The notes under the pieces were generated by a model. That model made no database searches, was not told the origin of the DNA, and saw only the letters and a list, made by a program, of their open reading frames with translations. Shown here piece by piece: positions 17,328 to 25,023 of a stretch of DNA of 46,896 nucleotides. Within the stretch, counting starts at the first letter, position 1. Each line of letters starts with the position of its first letter. Position numbers and translations under genes: made by a program. The DNA comes from Fimenecus sp045532175 (GTDB lineage: Bacteria > Bacillota > Clostridia > Oscillospirales > Acutalibacteraceae), in NCBI GenBank assembly GCA_045532175.1, contig JAZSFK010000007.1, forward strand, positions 1 to 46,896, read 5' to 3'.

Positions 17328-17356
17328 ATGATAGCACTTATATGATTATTTGTCAA
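17328..17356 (-). promoter_or_regulatory. Promoter of the riboswitch-mntP unit, overlapping the end of spo0A
   Basis: TTGACA (17351-17356), a 17-nt spacer and TATCAT (17328-17333) on the minus strand. The -35 lies across the stop codon of spo0A, so the mntP unit is separate from spo0A although only tens of bases apart. No terminator separates them apart from the riboswitch-controlled one. Confidence 0.88.
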
Positions 17357-18114
17357 GAAATCTTCAAACGAAGGCGCAGTTTATCGCTAATCATTGCAAT
17401 AAACTCAGAATTTGTTGGCTTACCACGTGTATTCTGAATAGTGTAGCCAAAATATGACGAAAGGACATCAACATCTCCCCTATCCCAGGCAACCTCAATT
17501 GCGTGGCGAATTGCTCTTTCAACACGGGAGGCTGTTGTCGAATACATCTTTGCTACCGTCGGATACAGCACCTTTGTTACTGAACTCATCATCTCTCTGT
17601 CATTTATTGATAAAACTATTGCCTCACGAAGATACTGATATCCCTTAATATGTGCAGGGACACCAATCTGATGCATAATTTCACTTACGGTCACCTGTAA
17701 GTCATTTGTATTGGCCGTGCTTAATGAATTACCCTCGCTTTTATTCCAACCACTTAACTGGGAAATTCTCTGTGCCAAAATATTTATATCCAGAGGCTTT
17801 AAGAAATAATAATCTGCTCCTGCTGACAATATTTCGTGTTCAAATCTTTGATTATCCGTACTTGACATTATTATTATCAACGGTTTTGACGCGACATCGC
17901 TAATTTGATTTATAACTCCCAATGCATCAAGATTCGCCATAAAGGCATCCATTACAACAACATCAAAGCTGTCACCACTGATTTTAGACAATACCGCCCT
18001 GCCATCCTTTTGAATCAAAGACACGTCACAACCGTATGTACGTAATACATTTGAACAATTCTTTCCAAACTCAGTCCCTTCACCTGTTAATAAAACCTTT
18101 AAATTGTTTCCCAT
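17353..18114 (-). CDS. spo0A: Spo0A, master regulator of sporulation (divergent receiver domain)
   Basis: The ATG at 18114 (GGAGG 9 nt upstream) gives 253 residues, typical for Spo0A. The C-terminal effector domain is strongly conserved: HQIGVPAHIKGYQYLREAI, then SRVERAIRHAIEVAW (DNA recognition helix) and GKPTNSEFIAM. The N-terminal receiver keeps D56 as phosphoacceptor (VVVMDAF) and the LKP lysine. The acidic pocket, normally DDN, reads GEG at residues 11-13, the MPHLDGL block is MANLDAL, and the Thr switch position is Ser. Phosphotransfer may therefore be altered. A longer frame to 18171 covers the promoter -10 and is rejected. The usual spoIVB neighbour is not upstream here. Confidence 0.95.
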   Translation of the reverse strand: MGNNLKVLLTGEGTEFGKNCSNVLRTYGCDVSLIQKDGRAVLSKISGDSFDVVVMDAFMANLDALGVINQISDVASKPLIIIMSSTDNQRFEHEILSAGADYYFLKPLDINILAQRISQLSGWNKSEGNSLSTANTNDLQVTVSEIMHQIGVPAHIKGYQYLREAIVLSINDREMMSSVTKVLYPTVAKMYSTTASRVERAIRHAIEVAWDRGDVDVLSSYFGYTIQNTRGKPTNSEFIAMISDKLRLRLKIS

Positions 18115-18171
18115 TTCTAAAAACCTCCATAATTTTGTAAAAATCATTTTCTGATTTCTTATTTCTGCCAT

Positions 18172-18200
18172 ATTTTACCATATTTGGTAATTATTGGCAA
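18172..18200 (-). promoter_or_regulatory. Promoter of spo0A with internal inverted repeat
   Basis: TTGCCA (18195-18200), a 17-nt spacer and TAAAAT (18172-18177) on the minus strand, about 57 nt before the start. The perfect inverted repeat TTACCA-tatt-TGGTAA (18175-18190) covers the -10 and spacer and could be an operator. No sigma-H promoter was recognised with confidence. Confidence 0.65.
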
Positions 18201-18230
18201 TAGTTTTTATATTTTTATTGATAAAAACTT

Positions 18231-18238
18231 TTCGACAA
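18231..18238 (-). promoter_or_regulatory. Candidate Spo0A box upstream of spo0A
   Basis: TTCGACAA on the plus strand equals TTGTCGAA on the minus strand, the consensus Spo0A-binding 0A box. It lies about 30 bp upstream of the -35 of the spo0A promoter, so autoregulation is plausible. A 7-8 bp match alone is weak evidence. The rest of 18239-18480 is AT-rich with no gene seen. Confidence 0.55.
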
Positions 18239-18483
18239 TTTTTGCAAATTTTAAATAAGAATGCAAGAAAAAAATAAATTCTTGCAAAAAACACTATTAT
18301 TCTATGAATAAAAATCCATATATAAAAGCTTATGAAATGCGTTTATACAGTATTTTTTTAACAGTAGTTTCAACTTTGAAATTGTTGAAAACTCTGTTGA
18401 AAGTGTTTAAAACTTGATATTTCAATGATTTTTAATGGAAATTTTTGTAATTATTGTAAAGGAAAAAACTTTACATTTATTTT

Positions 18484-18491
18484 TTCGACAA
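18484..18491 (-). promoter_or_regulatory. Second candidate Spo0A box
   Basis: A second TTCGACAA lies in the T-run of the terminator behind macB, about 250 bp from the first and about 370 bp before spo0A. It may be part of extended spo0A control or may be a chance match in AT-rich sequence. Confidence 0.35.
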
Positions 18492-18528
18492 AAAAACAGA
18501 TGTATATACAACTGCATATACATCTGTT
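18486..18528 (-). terminator. Second terminator behind the macA-macB unit
   Basis: AACAGATGTATAT (18495-18507) pairs perfectly with ATATACATCTGTT (18516-18528), giving a 13-bp stem with 8-nt loop, followed on the minus strand by TTTTTTTG. It lies downstream of a first terminator, so the exporter operon is ended twice before the spo0A control region. Confidence 0.88.
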
Positions 18529-18548
18529 AAAATGACGGATAAAATTCA

Positions 18549-18583
18549 AAACCCCGGGATTATTCATCTCGAGGTTTTTAGTT
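18549..18583 (-). terminator. First terminator behind macB
   Basis: On the minus strand AAAACCTCGAGAT pairs with ATCCCGGGGTTTT with one mismatch and one G-U pair, then TTTTGAATTTT. It lies just after the macB stop. Confidence 0.7.
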
Positions 18584-18590
18584 AATTATT

Positions 18591-19838
18591 TTAATCTCTG
18601 CGTAATGCTTCAATAGGAGGCAACTTTGCTGCCCTTCGTGCAGGATATACACCAAATATAATACCTATTGCTGATGAGAAGCCTACGGCAAGCGCAATTG
18701 TTGAAGGCTGTACTGCAAGCGGAACATTCATAACAAAGGATACAAAGGCTGCTCCTGCCACGCCTAATAACAATCCAATCAATCCACCTATAAGACACAG
18801 AATAATTGATTCAGTCAGGAACTGAAACATAATTGTTCCCGTTTTAGCTCCAAGAGCCTTTCTGATACCGATTTCTCGGGTACGTTCGGTAATAGATACG
18901 AGCATAATGTTCATAACACCGATACCGCCAACCACAAGGGAAATCGCACTGACCGCCGCAATAAATATTGTAAAAATATTGATTACGGTATCAAGAAGGT
19001 CAATGTATGTTGCCATATTAGTTACAGTATAGCAATCTTCCTCATAGTTATCATGTAATGAATGTACACGATTAAGAGCCGCTGTTCCGACTTCGTCAAG
19101 CATATTTTCATCAACCGCTGTAATCTGAAGCATTTCATAACTTCCGCTTGACTTACCGAGTAATGTTGCAGAAACCGGTGCCGGAATCATAAGCATACAG
19201 CTTGTCATTTGCATTCCGCCCATCATTGAACCCATACTGCTCATCATTTCTTCGGTATCAAGATTCATACTTGCCATAATATCAACAACACCGACAATAC
19301 GAATTGATATCGTAAGGTCGTTTGATATACAATTGATACTTTCACCTACAACATCTTTTCTGCCAAAAAGTTGCAGGGCACTGCTGACGTCTATAACACC
19401 AACATTTTTGCCATCGGCATATTCCTCCTCTGTGAAGAAACGTCCGTAAAGCAACGGTGTTCTCATCAGCATCTGCATATCAGTATTACAACCTATACCC
19501 ATAAAGATACCTGTCATATCATTGGCAGTCATCTGACACATTGAAATTGATTGCATCGATGCATATTGTACTCCATCGAGTTTTTTTATTGCAGCGATAT
19601 CAGCATCGGTAAAATAGTCATCATCGTCCGCCATATTTGAATTGACGGTCAATGAAATAGCACTGTTACCCATATCACGAATCATACCGACGATATAATC
19701 CCTACCGCCATTACCAACGGTAACGATAGCAATAACGGAAGCTACACCGATAATAATACCAAGCATAGTAAGGAGTGAACGCATCAGATTTGTTCTTATG
19801 CTGAAAACGGCAATACGAATATTTTCTTTAATATTCAA
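18591..19838 (-). CDS. ABC transporter permease, MacB/FtsX family
   Basis: This 415-residue protein begins with the MacB signature: a cytoplasmic start, first membrane helix LLTMLGIIIGVASVIAIVTVG, then the MacB periplasmic-core-like extracellular domain (about 45-275). Three closing helices of the FtsX domain follow (about 285-315, 330-365 and 375-400), including GGIGVMNIMLVSITERTREIGIRKALGA and the PARRAAKLPPIEALR end. The extracytoplasmic domain is Met-rich (MSSMGSMMGGMQMTS). It lacks the N-terminal ATPase domain of MacB proper. It follows the HlyD/MacA-like gene by 14 bp. A separate LolD-type ATPase would be needed, and none is in this window. Exported substrate unknown; peptides or lipids are typical. 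Confidence 0.9.
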   Translation of the reverse strand: MNIKENIRIAVFSIRTNLMRSLLTMLGIIIGVASVIAIVTVGNGGRDYIVGMIRDMGNSAISLTVNSNMADDDDYFTDADIAAIKKLDGVQYASMQSISMCQMTANDMTGIFMGIGCNTDMQMLMRTPLLYGRFFTEEEYADGKNVGVIDVSSALQLFGRKDVVGESINCISNDLTISIRIVGVVDIMASMNLDTEEMMSSMGSMMGGMQMTSCMLMIPAPVSATLLGKSSGSYEMLQITAVDENMLDEVGTAALNRVHSLHDNYEEDCYTVTNMATYIDLLDTVINIFTIFIAAVSAISLVVGGIGVMNIMLVSITERTREIGIRKALGAKTGTIMFQFLTESIILCLIGGLIGLLLGVAGAAFVSFVMNVPLAVQPSTIALAVGFSSAIGIIFGVYPARRAAKLPPIEALRRD

Positions 19839-19852
19839 TATTCACACCTCAT

Positions 19853-21316
19853 TTAAGCCTTCTTTGAAATCACTGTACCATCTTCCATATTCGGGTCAGG
19901 ACTTTTAACTACCATTTCGCCTTCGGATAAGCCATCAACAATCTGATAATTCACATCGTCAAGCAATCCTTTTGTAACTGCTCGTTTAGTTACCGTGCCA
20001 TCCGCCTCATTGTAAACAAACACGGAATATACACCATTGTTGTATACGACTGATTCAACAGGTACTGTAAGGACATTCTCAAGAGTATCAATAATAATTC
20101 TTATATCTACATCAAATCCGATAACAATGTTAGAATCGGCATTTTTGATTTTTATTTGCACCTCAGCACCACTTGCACCTGCTGTGCCACCCATCATTGA
20201 TGTTATTGAACTGATGTCCAATCCTCCTGATGAGTCTGTTGCAGTAGCACTTACATAAACAACCTCGCCTTCATATTCGTTATCAAGACTTGTAACGATG
20301 ACGCTCATTCCCTTCTTGATTTTAAGAAGGTCTGATTTACCAACTGTTACCGTTACCATAAGGTCGTTATAACTTTCGATAGTAATTCCATTACCAACAG
20401 GAGCTGACTGACCGCCCATAAGTGCTGTCACAATCTGCATTGTGTTAGAATCAAGACCTGTTCCGAAAAGGGAAGAAATATCAATTGCAGATGACTGTTC
20501 TTCAACAACAGGAACATATCTTTCCCCTGCTTTTACGTTAACCGTTGTAACAACACCATCGGTCGATGCATACCAACCGTTTTTCATATCTGTATATATT
20601 TTTTCAATTTTTTCATATTCAGCTTTTTTAATCTCACTTACACCCTGCAATGCAGTAATCACCTTTGCGTCTGTAAGCATTGTTTCCGCATCTTCAGCAT
20701 ATAATTCTAAAAGTTCTGCTTGCAACTCCAACAACTCGGTTTTCTTGTCATTAAGCTGTTGTTTTTCAAGAATGGCAAGTGCATTATTCTCAACTTCTTT
20801 TGTAAGTTCGTCAATTTCCTTTTGCTTTTCCGCAATCGCCTTGTTAGTTGCTTCAATCTCTACTTCAATTTCTGCTTTTCTGACTTTGTTTATTTCTGCT
20901 TTTGCAGCTGTATCTTTATATTCTTTTAAAGCCTTTTCATATTCTGCCTTTGCCTGATTAACATACACCGTGGCAACAGATACATCGAAGGTGGCAATTT
21001 TGTCGCCTTTTTTGACTGTATCACCAACATTGACAAAAACTTCCTCAACAGTTACACCCTCGATAGCCATAAAGTTGTCGGTATAACCTGACTCAACAAT
21101 ACCGTTCACATCAAGGTAGTTTACAACTGTTCCCTTTGTCGCAGTTACGATATCATATTCTGCAGGTGGTTCGGGCTTAAAATTAGAATAGATAACATAT
21201 ACCAAAAGCAATAAGATTACTGCAAAAGCTGCTATAATTCCAATTTTTGCCTTTAAACTTTTCTTCTTAAAACTCTTTAACAAGGAAATCACAATCCTTC
21301 TATTATATTTTTTCAT
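19853..21316 (-). CDS. HlyD/MacA-family periplasmic-adaptor-like efflux subunit
   Basis: This protein of up to 487 residues has an N-terminal membrane anchor (IGIIAAFAVILLLLVYVIY) and split lipoyl-like segments around a long coiled coil. The coiled coil (about 115-235) is rich in Glu/Lys/Ala (VNQAKAEYEKALKEYK...). Beta-barrel and membrane-proximal domains follow up to VYNNGVYSVFVY. In Gram-positive bacteria such proteins work with MacB-like permeases and an ATPase to export peptides or drugs. Hydrophobic Gly/Ser-rich insertions (SSLFGTGLDSNTMQIV and MMGGTAGASG) are unusual. The ATG at 21316 has no clear Shine-Dalgarno; a TTG at 21283 preceded by AGAAGGA may be the true start. Confidence 0.85.
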   Translation of the reverse strand: MKKYNRRIVISLLKSFKKKSLKAKIGIIAAFAVILLLLVYVIYSNFKPEPPAEYDIVTATKGTVVNYLDVNGIVESGYTDNFMAIEGVTVEEVFVNVGDTVKKGDKIATFDVSVATVYVNQAKAEYEKALKEYKDTAAKAEINKVRKAEIEVEIEATNKAIAEKQKEIDELTKEVENNALAILEKQQLNDKKTELLELQAELLELYAEDAETMLTDAKVITALQGVSEIKKAEYEKIEKIYTDMKNGWYASTDGVVTTVNVKAGERYVPVVEEQSSAIDISSLFGTGLDSNTMQIVTALMGGQSAPVGNGITIESYNDLMVTVTVGKSDLLKIKKGMSVIVTSLDNEYEGEVVYVSATATDSSGGLDISSITSMMGGTAGASGAEVQIKIKNADSNIVIGFDVDIRIIIDTLENVLTVPVESVVYNNGVYSVFVYNEADGTVTKRAVTKGLLDDVNYQIVDGLSEGEMVVKSPDPNMEDGTVISKKA

Positions 21317-21427
21317 TTTATTGTACTACAATTATAAATTTTTTCCAATATGTATTTGTTAAAAAATTGTAAATTTATTATTCATTTCATATCTTTTTAT
21401 AAGAATATTCAAGGCAAGGTGATAATA

Positions 21428-21907
21428 TTGAAAAAATGTTCCGCTATTGTAATACTTCTTATCAGCATTTTCCTTACGGGTTGTTCAGTTCAGGAAAAGA
21501 CTGACATTGAGCAGTTTACGCTGGAATTAAATGAAATCTACGATACCGAAATAAGCACGTCTGATTTCCTGCTCGGACAGGATGCAGATAACAGTTGTTA
21601 TCTTTTTCGTGAAACTGAAAATACACTTACTGCATTATCGCTTGACGGGGAAAACTTTATATCAGGCTTAAGTTTATTATTTTTACCTGAAGCTGATACA
21701 GAGGAGCAGGTTGACTATTTTATTAAAATATGCTCCGTCTTCACAAAAAGCGATTACAATTCCCAAAAAAGTATTCTTAATAGTATTGGCATAAATTCGG
21801 ATAATATAAAATTTGCCGACAGTAATTTTTCCACTACTATCGGCAAATACAAATATTCGATTATCTGTAACGATTATTCAGTTACGCTTTTTTGTGATAG
21901 AGTTTAA
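21428..21907 (+). CDS. Small lipoprotein of unknown function
   Basis: The proposed start is TTG at 21428, with AAGGTGA 4-5 nt upstream, giving 159 residues. It begins KKCSAIVILLISIFLTGC: a charged start, hydrophobic core and an LTGC lipobox, so it should be cleaved and lipidated. The mature part is acidic (about residues 25-159) with no recognised domain; the order DTEEQVDYFIKICSVF suggests an alpha-beta fold. Small clostridial lipoproteins of this shape often stay uncharacterised. It is divergent from the MacA-like gene, and a shared role in export is conceivable but not shown. The longer upstream frame has no start signal. Confidence 0.65.
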   Translation: MKKCSAIVILLISIFLTGCSVQEKTDIEQFTLELNEIYDTEISTSDFLLGQDADNSCYLFRETENTLTALSLDGENFISGLSLLFLPEADTEEQVDYFIKICSVFTKSDYNSQKSILNSIGINSDNIKFADSNFSTTIGKYKYSIICNDYSVTLFCDRV

Positions 21908-22039
21908 AAAACACTTGCTGAATAAGTCACCATTATCGGCGAGATATTTTTTTGTCAGAGCCGTCAAAAAACGCAGGCAATACTTTTTGTATTGGCGAGT
22001 ATTTTGGGCGAGCTATGGCGGAAAAATAGCCGCTGAGAA
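21908..22039. other. Structured intergenic segment between lipoprotein and cysS
   Basis: This 132-nt gap between convergent genes holds several short stems, including CAATAC/GTATTG around a TTTTT loop (21974-21990). It also has recurring GGCGAG motifs (near 21936, 21993 and 22009). It is more G/C-rich than most gaps and may contain terminators for both genes, but no single stem with a U-run is convincing. A frame crossing it is not supported. Confidence 0.35.
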
Positions 22040-23440
22040 TTATTCTCTGTGCCACTTCACACCCTGTGGTGTATCCTCAAGAACAATACCCTGTGCCTTA
22101 AGCTCATCACGGATACGGTCAGCCTCTGCCCAATTCTTATCTTTACGAGCCTGAGTACGTGCCTCAATCATCTTTTCAATTTCATCATCAAGGCTTTCCG
22201 TCTTTCTGTTATAAACAAGGCCAAGAACACCTGTAAGTTCATCAAAGATTTGTGTTGCATACTCAACAAGTTCCTTTGACGGTACATCTGTAATAACAGT
22301 TGTATTAATATCCTTAACGAGTTCAAATACTGCTGTAATAGCATCTGCTGTGTTAAGGTCATCATCCATAACCCTGATAAATTGGTCACGACGACCATTG
22401 AGAGTTGCTTTGATTGCTTCTGCATTTTCAGGCACTGTATCAACTGCATTTTTCAATGCAAAATCAAGACTTTCACGGCAGTTGTAAAGACGAACAAGAG
22501 AAGCCTTGCACTGTTCAATAATATCAACGCTATAGTTGATTGGACTTCTGTAATGAGATGAAATAAGGAAATAACGGATTGGCTCATAACCATATTCGTT
22601 AGCAACGTCACGAACTGTGAAGAAGTTACCAAGGGATTTTGACATTTTAACGTTATCAACACTAATAAATCCGTTATGCATCCAATAATTTGCAAAAGGA
22701 ACACCGTTACAGCACTCACTCTGTGCAATTTCGTTTTCGTGGTGTGGGAAAACAAGGTCCTGACCACCACAATGGATATCAATTGTTTCACCTAAATATC
22801 TTCTTACCATTGCAGAACATTCAATATGCCAACCCGGTCTGCCATGTCCCCAAGGTGATTCCCAGTATGGTTCACCCGGTTTTGCACTTTTCCAAAGAGC
22901 AAAGTCCATTGGTTCGCGTTTTACTTCTTCAACATTTATTCTTGCGCCTGCTTCAAGGTCTTCAAGAGGCTGGTGTGAAAGTTTACCATATTCACTGAAC
23001 TTTTTAGGGCTGAAATAAACGTCACCATTATCTACCGCATAAGCATACCCTTTTTCAATAAGAGTGCTTACAATATTGATAATTTCGTCAATATTTTCAG
23101 TTGCTTTCGGATGAACAGTTGCTTCACGCACATTCATACCCTTTGCATCAGTCCAAAATTCTTCAATATACTTTTCTGAAACGGTTTTATAGTCTGTTCC
23201 CTCTTCGTTTGCACGACGAATGATTTTGTCATCAATGTCTGTAAAGTTCTGTACAAAATCAACTTTATACCCGCGATATTCCATATATCTTCTGAACGTA
23301 TCAAATACACAAAGAGGACGTGCATTACCGATGTGAATAAAGTTATACACTGTTGGTCCGCAAGCATAAACCTTCAATTCGTTCGGAGTGATTGTTTTAA
23401 GTTCTTCTTTTCTTCTTGTAAGAGTGTTAAAAATTTTCAT
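22040..23440 (-). CDS. cysS: Cysteinyl-tRNA synthetase
   Basis: This 466-residue class I synthetase charges tRNA-Cys with cysteine. The HIGH-type motif is FIHIGNARP near residue 35, preceded by the zinc ligand cysteine in YACGPTVY. The other zinc-site residues are in WHIECSAMV and HHENEIAQSEC. KMSKSLGNF is the second signature. The tail TQARKDKNWAEADRIRDEL is the conserved DALR-like region. The start codon overlaps the final base of cysE, so the two genes are translationally coupled and share the Cys T-box leader. This links tRNA charging and cysteine synthesis to the level of uncharged tRNA-Cys. Confidence 0.97.
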   Translation of the reverse strand: MKIFNTLTRRKEELKTITPNELKVYACGPTVYNFIHIGNARPLCVFDTFRRYMEYRGYKVDFVQNFTDIDDKIIRRANEEGTDYKTVSEKYIEEFWTDAKGMNVREATVHPKATENIDEIINIVSTLIEKGYAYAVDNGDVYFSPKKFSEYGKLSHQPLEDLEAGARINVEEVKREPMDFALWKSAKPGEPYWESPWGHGRPGWHIECSAMVRRYLGETIDIHCGGQDLVFPHHENEIAQSECCNGVPFANYWMHNGFISVDNVKMSKSLGNFFTVRDVANEYGYEPIRYFLISSHYRSPINYSVDIIEQCKASLVRLYNCRESLDFALKNAVDTVPENAEAIKATLNGRRDQFIRVMDDDLNTADAITAVFELVKDINTTVITDVPSKELVEYATQIFDELTGVLGLVYNRKTESLDDEIEKMIEARTQARKDKNWAEADRIRDELKAQGIVLEDTPQGVKWHRE

Positions 23441-24078
23441 TACTGTTCTCCTTTATATTTAGCTAATTCTTTTTCTAACTTATCAATTTTTGCATTAAGT
23501 CTGCAAAACTCCTGTGAAACAGGGTCGGGAATATGAACCTGGTCGAGATTATCAACTCGTTTACCGTTTCTCTTAATTACCCTTGCAGGTACACCCACGG
23601 CAGTTGAATTTGGCGGAATTTCATCAAGCACAACTGCACCCGATGCAATATTCGAGTTATCGCCAACCTTAAACGGTCCTAAAACCTTTGCGCCGGAGCC
23701 AATCATTACACCGTTTCCGATTGTCGGGTGACGTTTTCCCGTATCCTTACCTGTACCGCCAAGTGTTACACCCTGATATATGGTAACATCGTCACCAATT
23801 TCAGCAGTTTCTCCAATTACAACCCCTGTTCCGTGGTCAATAAAAAAGCGTCTGCCGATTGTTGCACCGGGGTGAATTTCAATATTTGTCTTTTTCACAG
23901 CATTCTGTGAAATTGCACGGGCAATAAATCTCATTTTATGACGGAAAAACCAATTTGCAACCCTATGCATTCTGATAGCTTTAAGTCCGGGATACAGAAA
24001 CAGAATCTCAAGGACACTTGATGCTGCGGGGTCTCGTTCTTTTACTGTCTGTATGTCTTCAATCAATCTTTTGAACAA
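23440..24078 (-). CDS. cysE: Serine O-acetyltransferase
   Basis: This 212-residue protein makes O-acetylserine, the precursor of cysteine. An N-terminal helical domain (about 1-65) is followed by left-handed beta-helix hexapeptide repeats: IHPGATIGRRFFIDHGTGVVIGE, VTIYQGVTLGG, GNGVMIGSGAKVLG and GAVVLDEIPPNSTAVGVPA. His in IDHG is the catalytic one. The C-terminal end has a short coiled coil (LNAKIDKLEKELAKY). Translation likely begins at TTG (24078) with GGAGG 7 nt upstream. It is the first gene of the T-box-regulated cysE-cysS pair. A two-hairpin repeat sits between the T-box terminator and this start. Confidence 0.95.
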   Translation of the reverse strand: MFKRLIEDIQTVKERDPAASSVLEILFLYPGLKAIRMHRVANWFFRHKMRFIARAISQNAVKKTNIEIHPGATIGRRFFIDHGTGVVIGETAEIGDDVTIYQGVTLGGTGKDTGKRHPTIGNGVMIGSGAKVLGPFKVGDNSNIASGAVVLDEIPPNSTAVGVPARVIKRNGKRVDNLDQVHIPDPVSQEFCRLNAKIDKLEKELAKYKGEQ

Positions 24079-24120
24079 ATATATTCCTCCAAAAAAATGC
24101 AGAGCACTTGTGGTTAGAAT

Positions 24121-24161
24121 CCCTCCACCGCAAGCGGTCCCCCTCCCTTTGACAAGGGAGG
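24121..24161 (+). repeat. CCTCCC two-hairpin repeat element, copy B
   Basis: The order is CCCTCC, hairpin ACCGC-AA-GCGGT (24127-24138), then CCTCCCTT-TGAC-AAGGGAGG (24141-24160) and C. This is the same plan as copy A at 751-801, with a different first hairpin. It lies inside the transcribed leader between the T-box terminator and cysE. Confidence 0.7.
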
Positions 24162-24171
24162 CTATAATAAT

Positions 24172-24397
24172 AAAAAGCCCTCGTCTATGTTAACACAGAC
24201 GAAGGCGAATAATCGCGGTTCCACTTCGATTTATAACTCAAATGCTTTAACGCAGCTAACGGATGTGTATTTCCCCACACCGACTCACGAATGCACTTCA
24301 CAAACTTCTTTTAATACAGGCTTTCAGCCGACGACCCGTAATCTCTGATAAAAACTACGTCTGCTACTCTTTTCGGTCACAGTCTTTATTCATATTA
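24172..24397 (-). ncRNA. tRNA-Cys T-box leader of cysE-cysS
   Basis: The minus strand carries the T-box sequence AAGTGGAACCGCGA (about 24211-24226). An intrinsic terminator follows: GCCTTCGTCTGTG/...AGACGAGGGC (24177-24204) with a T-run at 24172-24176. The T-box bulge UGGA pairs with UCCA, matching the unusual U73 of tRNA-Cys. In stem I the proposed specifier is TGC (24293-24295), a Cys codon, in GAAGTGCATTCG. Uncharged tRNA-Cys should promote the antiterminator and switch on the operon. Stem I boundaries are approximate. Confidence 0.9.
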
Positions 24398-24403
24398 TAT
24401 GTG

Positions 24404-24432
24404 ATTATAACACACTATTTCACAATTTGCAA
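24404..24432 (-). promoter_or_regulatory. Promoter of the T-box-cysE-cysS operon
   Basis: TTGCAA (24427-24432), a 17-nt spacer and TATAAT (24404-24409) on the minus strand, immediately after the stop of pgsA. A second TATAAT a few bases on (near 24393-24398) is a possible alternative. Confidence 0.75.
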
Positions 24433-25023
24433 TTATTTTGTGAAATCAATTATTTTTCTGCTGTCTTTTAAATAAATTGCACCTGAAATCACCGTCAAAA
24501 TCGCTGTAATCCACAGCAAGCCATTGGAAACAAATGATAAATCAGGTAATTTGCCGAATAATACCATATCTGTTTTTTCAACAATGTAATAGGCTTCACC
24601 TAAAAGCATAATAAGAATCGTAAACACCATTTGCGTAACAGTTTTGATTTTTCCCCACACATTCGCAGGAATTACCACTCCGCCTGCTGCGGCAATCATT
24701 CTGACGGATGCAATTGCAAATTCTCTTGTTAAAACAAGCATTACAATCCATATATTACAGAGTCCCATTGACATAAATGCCAACAATGCCGACGTTGTGA
24801 GAACTTTATCTGCAATCGGGTCTAAAAACTTTCCGAAATTTGTAATCTGATTGTTCTTTCTTGCAAGATGGCCATCAACAGCATCTGTAATTGATGCAAC
24901 GGAGAAAATGATACAGGCAATCAGAAATCTGTGCGGTAAATCCTCCATTAAAATTGTCAGCAAGAAAAACGGGGTAATTACAATTCTTGATATTGTTAAA
25001 ATATTGGGAAGGTTTAACTTCAT
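24433..25023 (-). CDS. pgsA: CDP-diacylglycerol-glycerol-3-phosphate 3-phosphatidyltransferase
   Basis: This 196-residue membrane enzyme makes phosphatidylglycerol phosphate. The CDP-alcohol phosphotransferase motif D-G-x2-A-R-x8-G-x3-D-x3-D is complete in DAVDGHLARKNNQ followed by GKFLDPIADK (about residues 46-75). It has about five hydrophobic helices, starting with LNLPNILTISRI, the usual N-terminus. It overlaps the stop of rimO by 4 bp (ATGA), so it is translationally coupled as the last gene of recA-recX-rimO-pgsA. This is a common clostridial arrangement. Confidence 0.95.
   Translation of the reverse strand: MKLNLPNILTISRIVITPFFLLTILMEDLPHRFLIACIIFSVASITDAVDGHLARKNNQITNFGKFLDPIADKVLTTSALLAFMSMGLCNIWIVMLVLTREFAIASVRMIAAAGGVVIPANVWGKIKTVTQMVFTILIMLLGEAYYIVEKTDMVLFGKLPDLSFVSNGLLWITAILTVISGAIYLKDSRKIIDFTK

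Noticed and set aside
21283..21316. TATAAT just before the MacA-like start as a promoter
   Set aside because: It would begin transcription at or after the AGAAGGA site, leaving no usable leader; the start codon itself remains uncertain.
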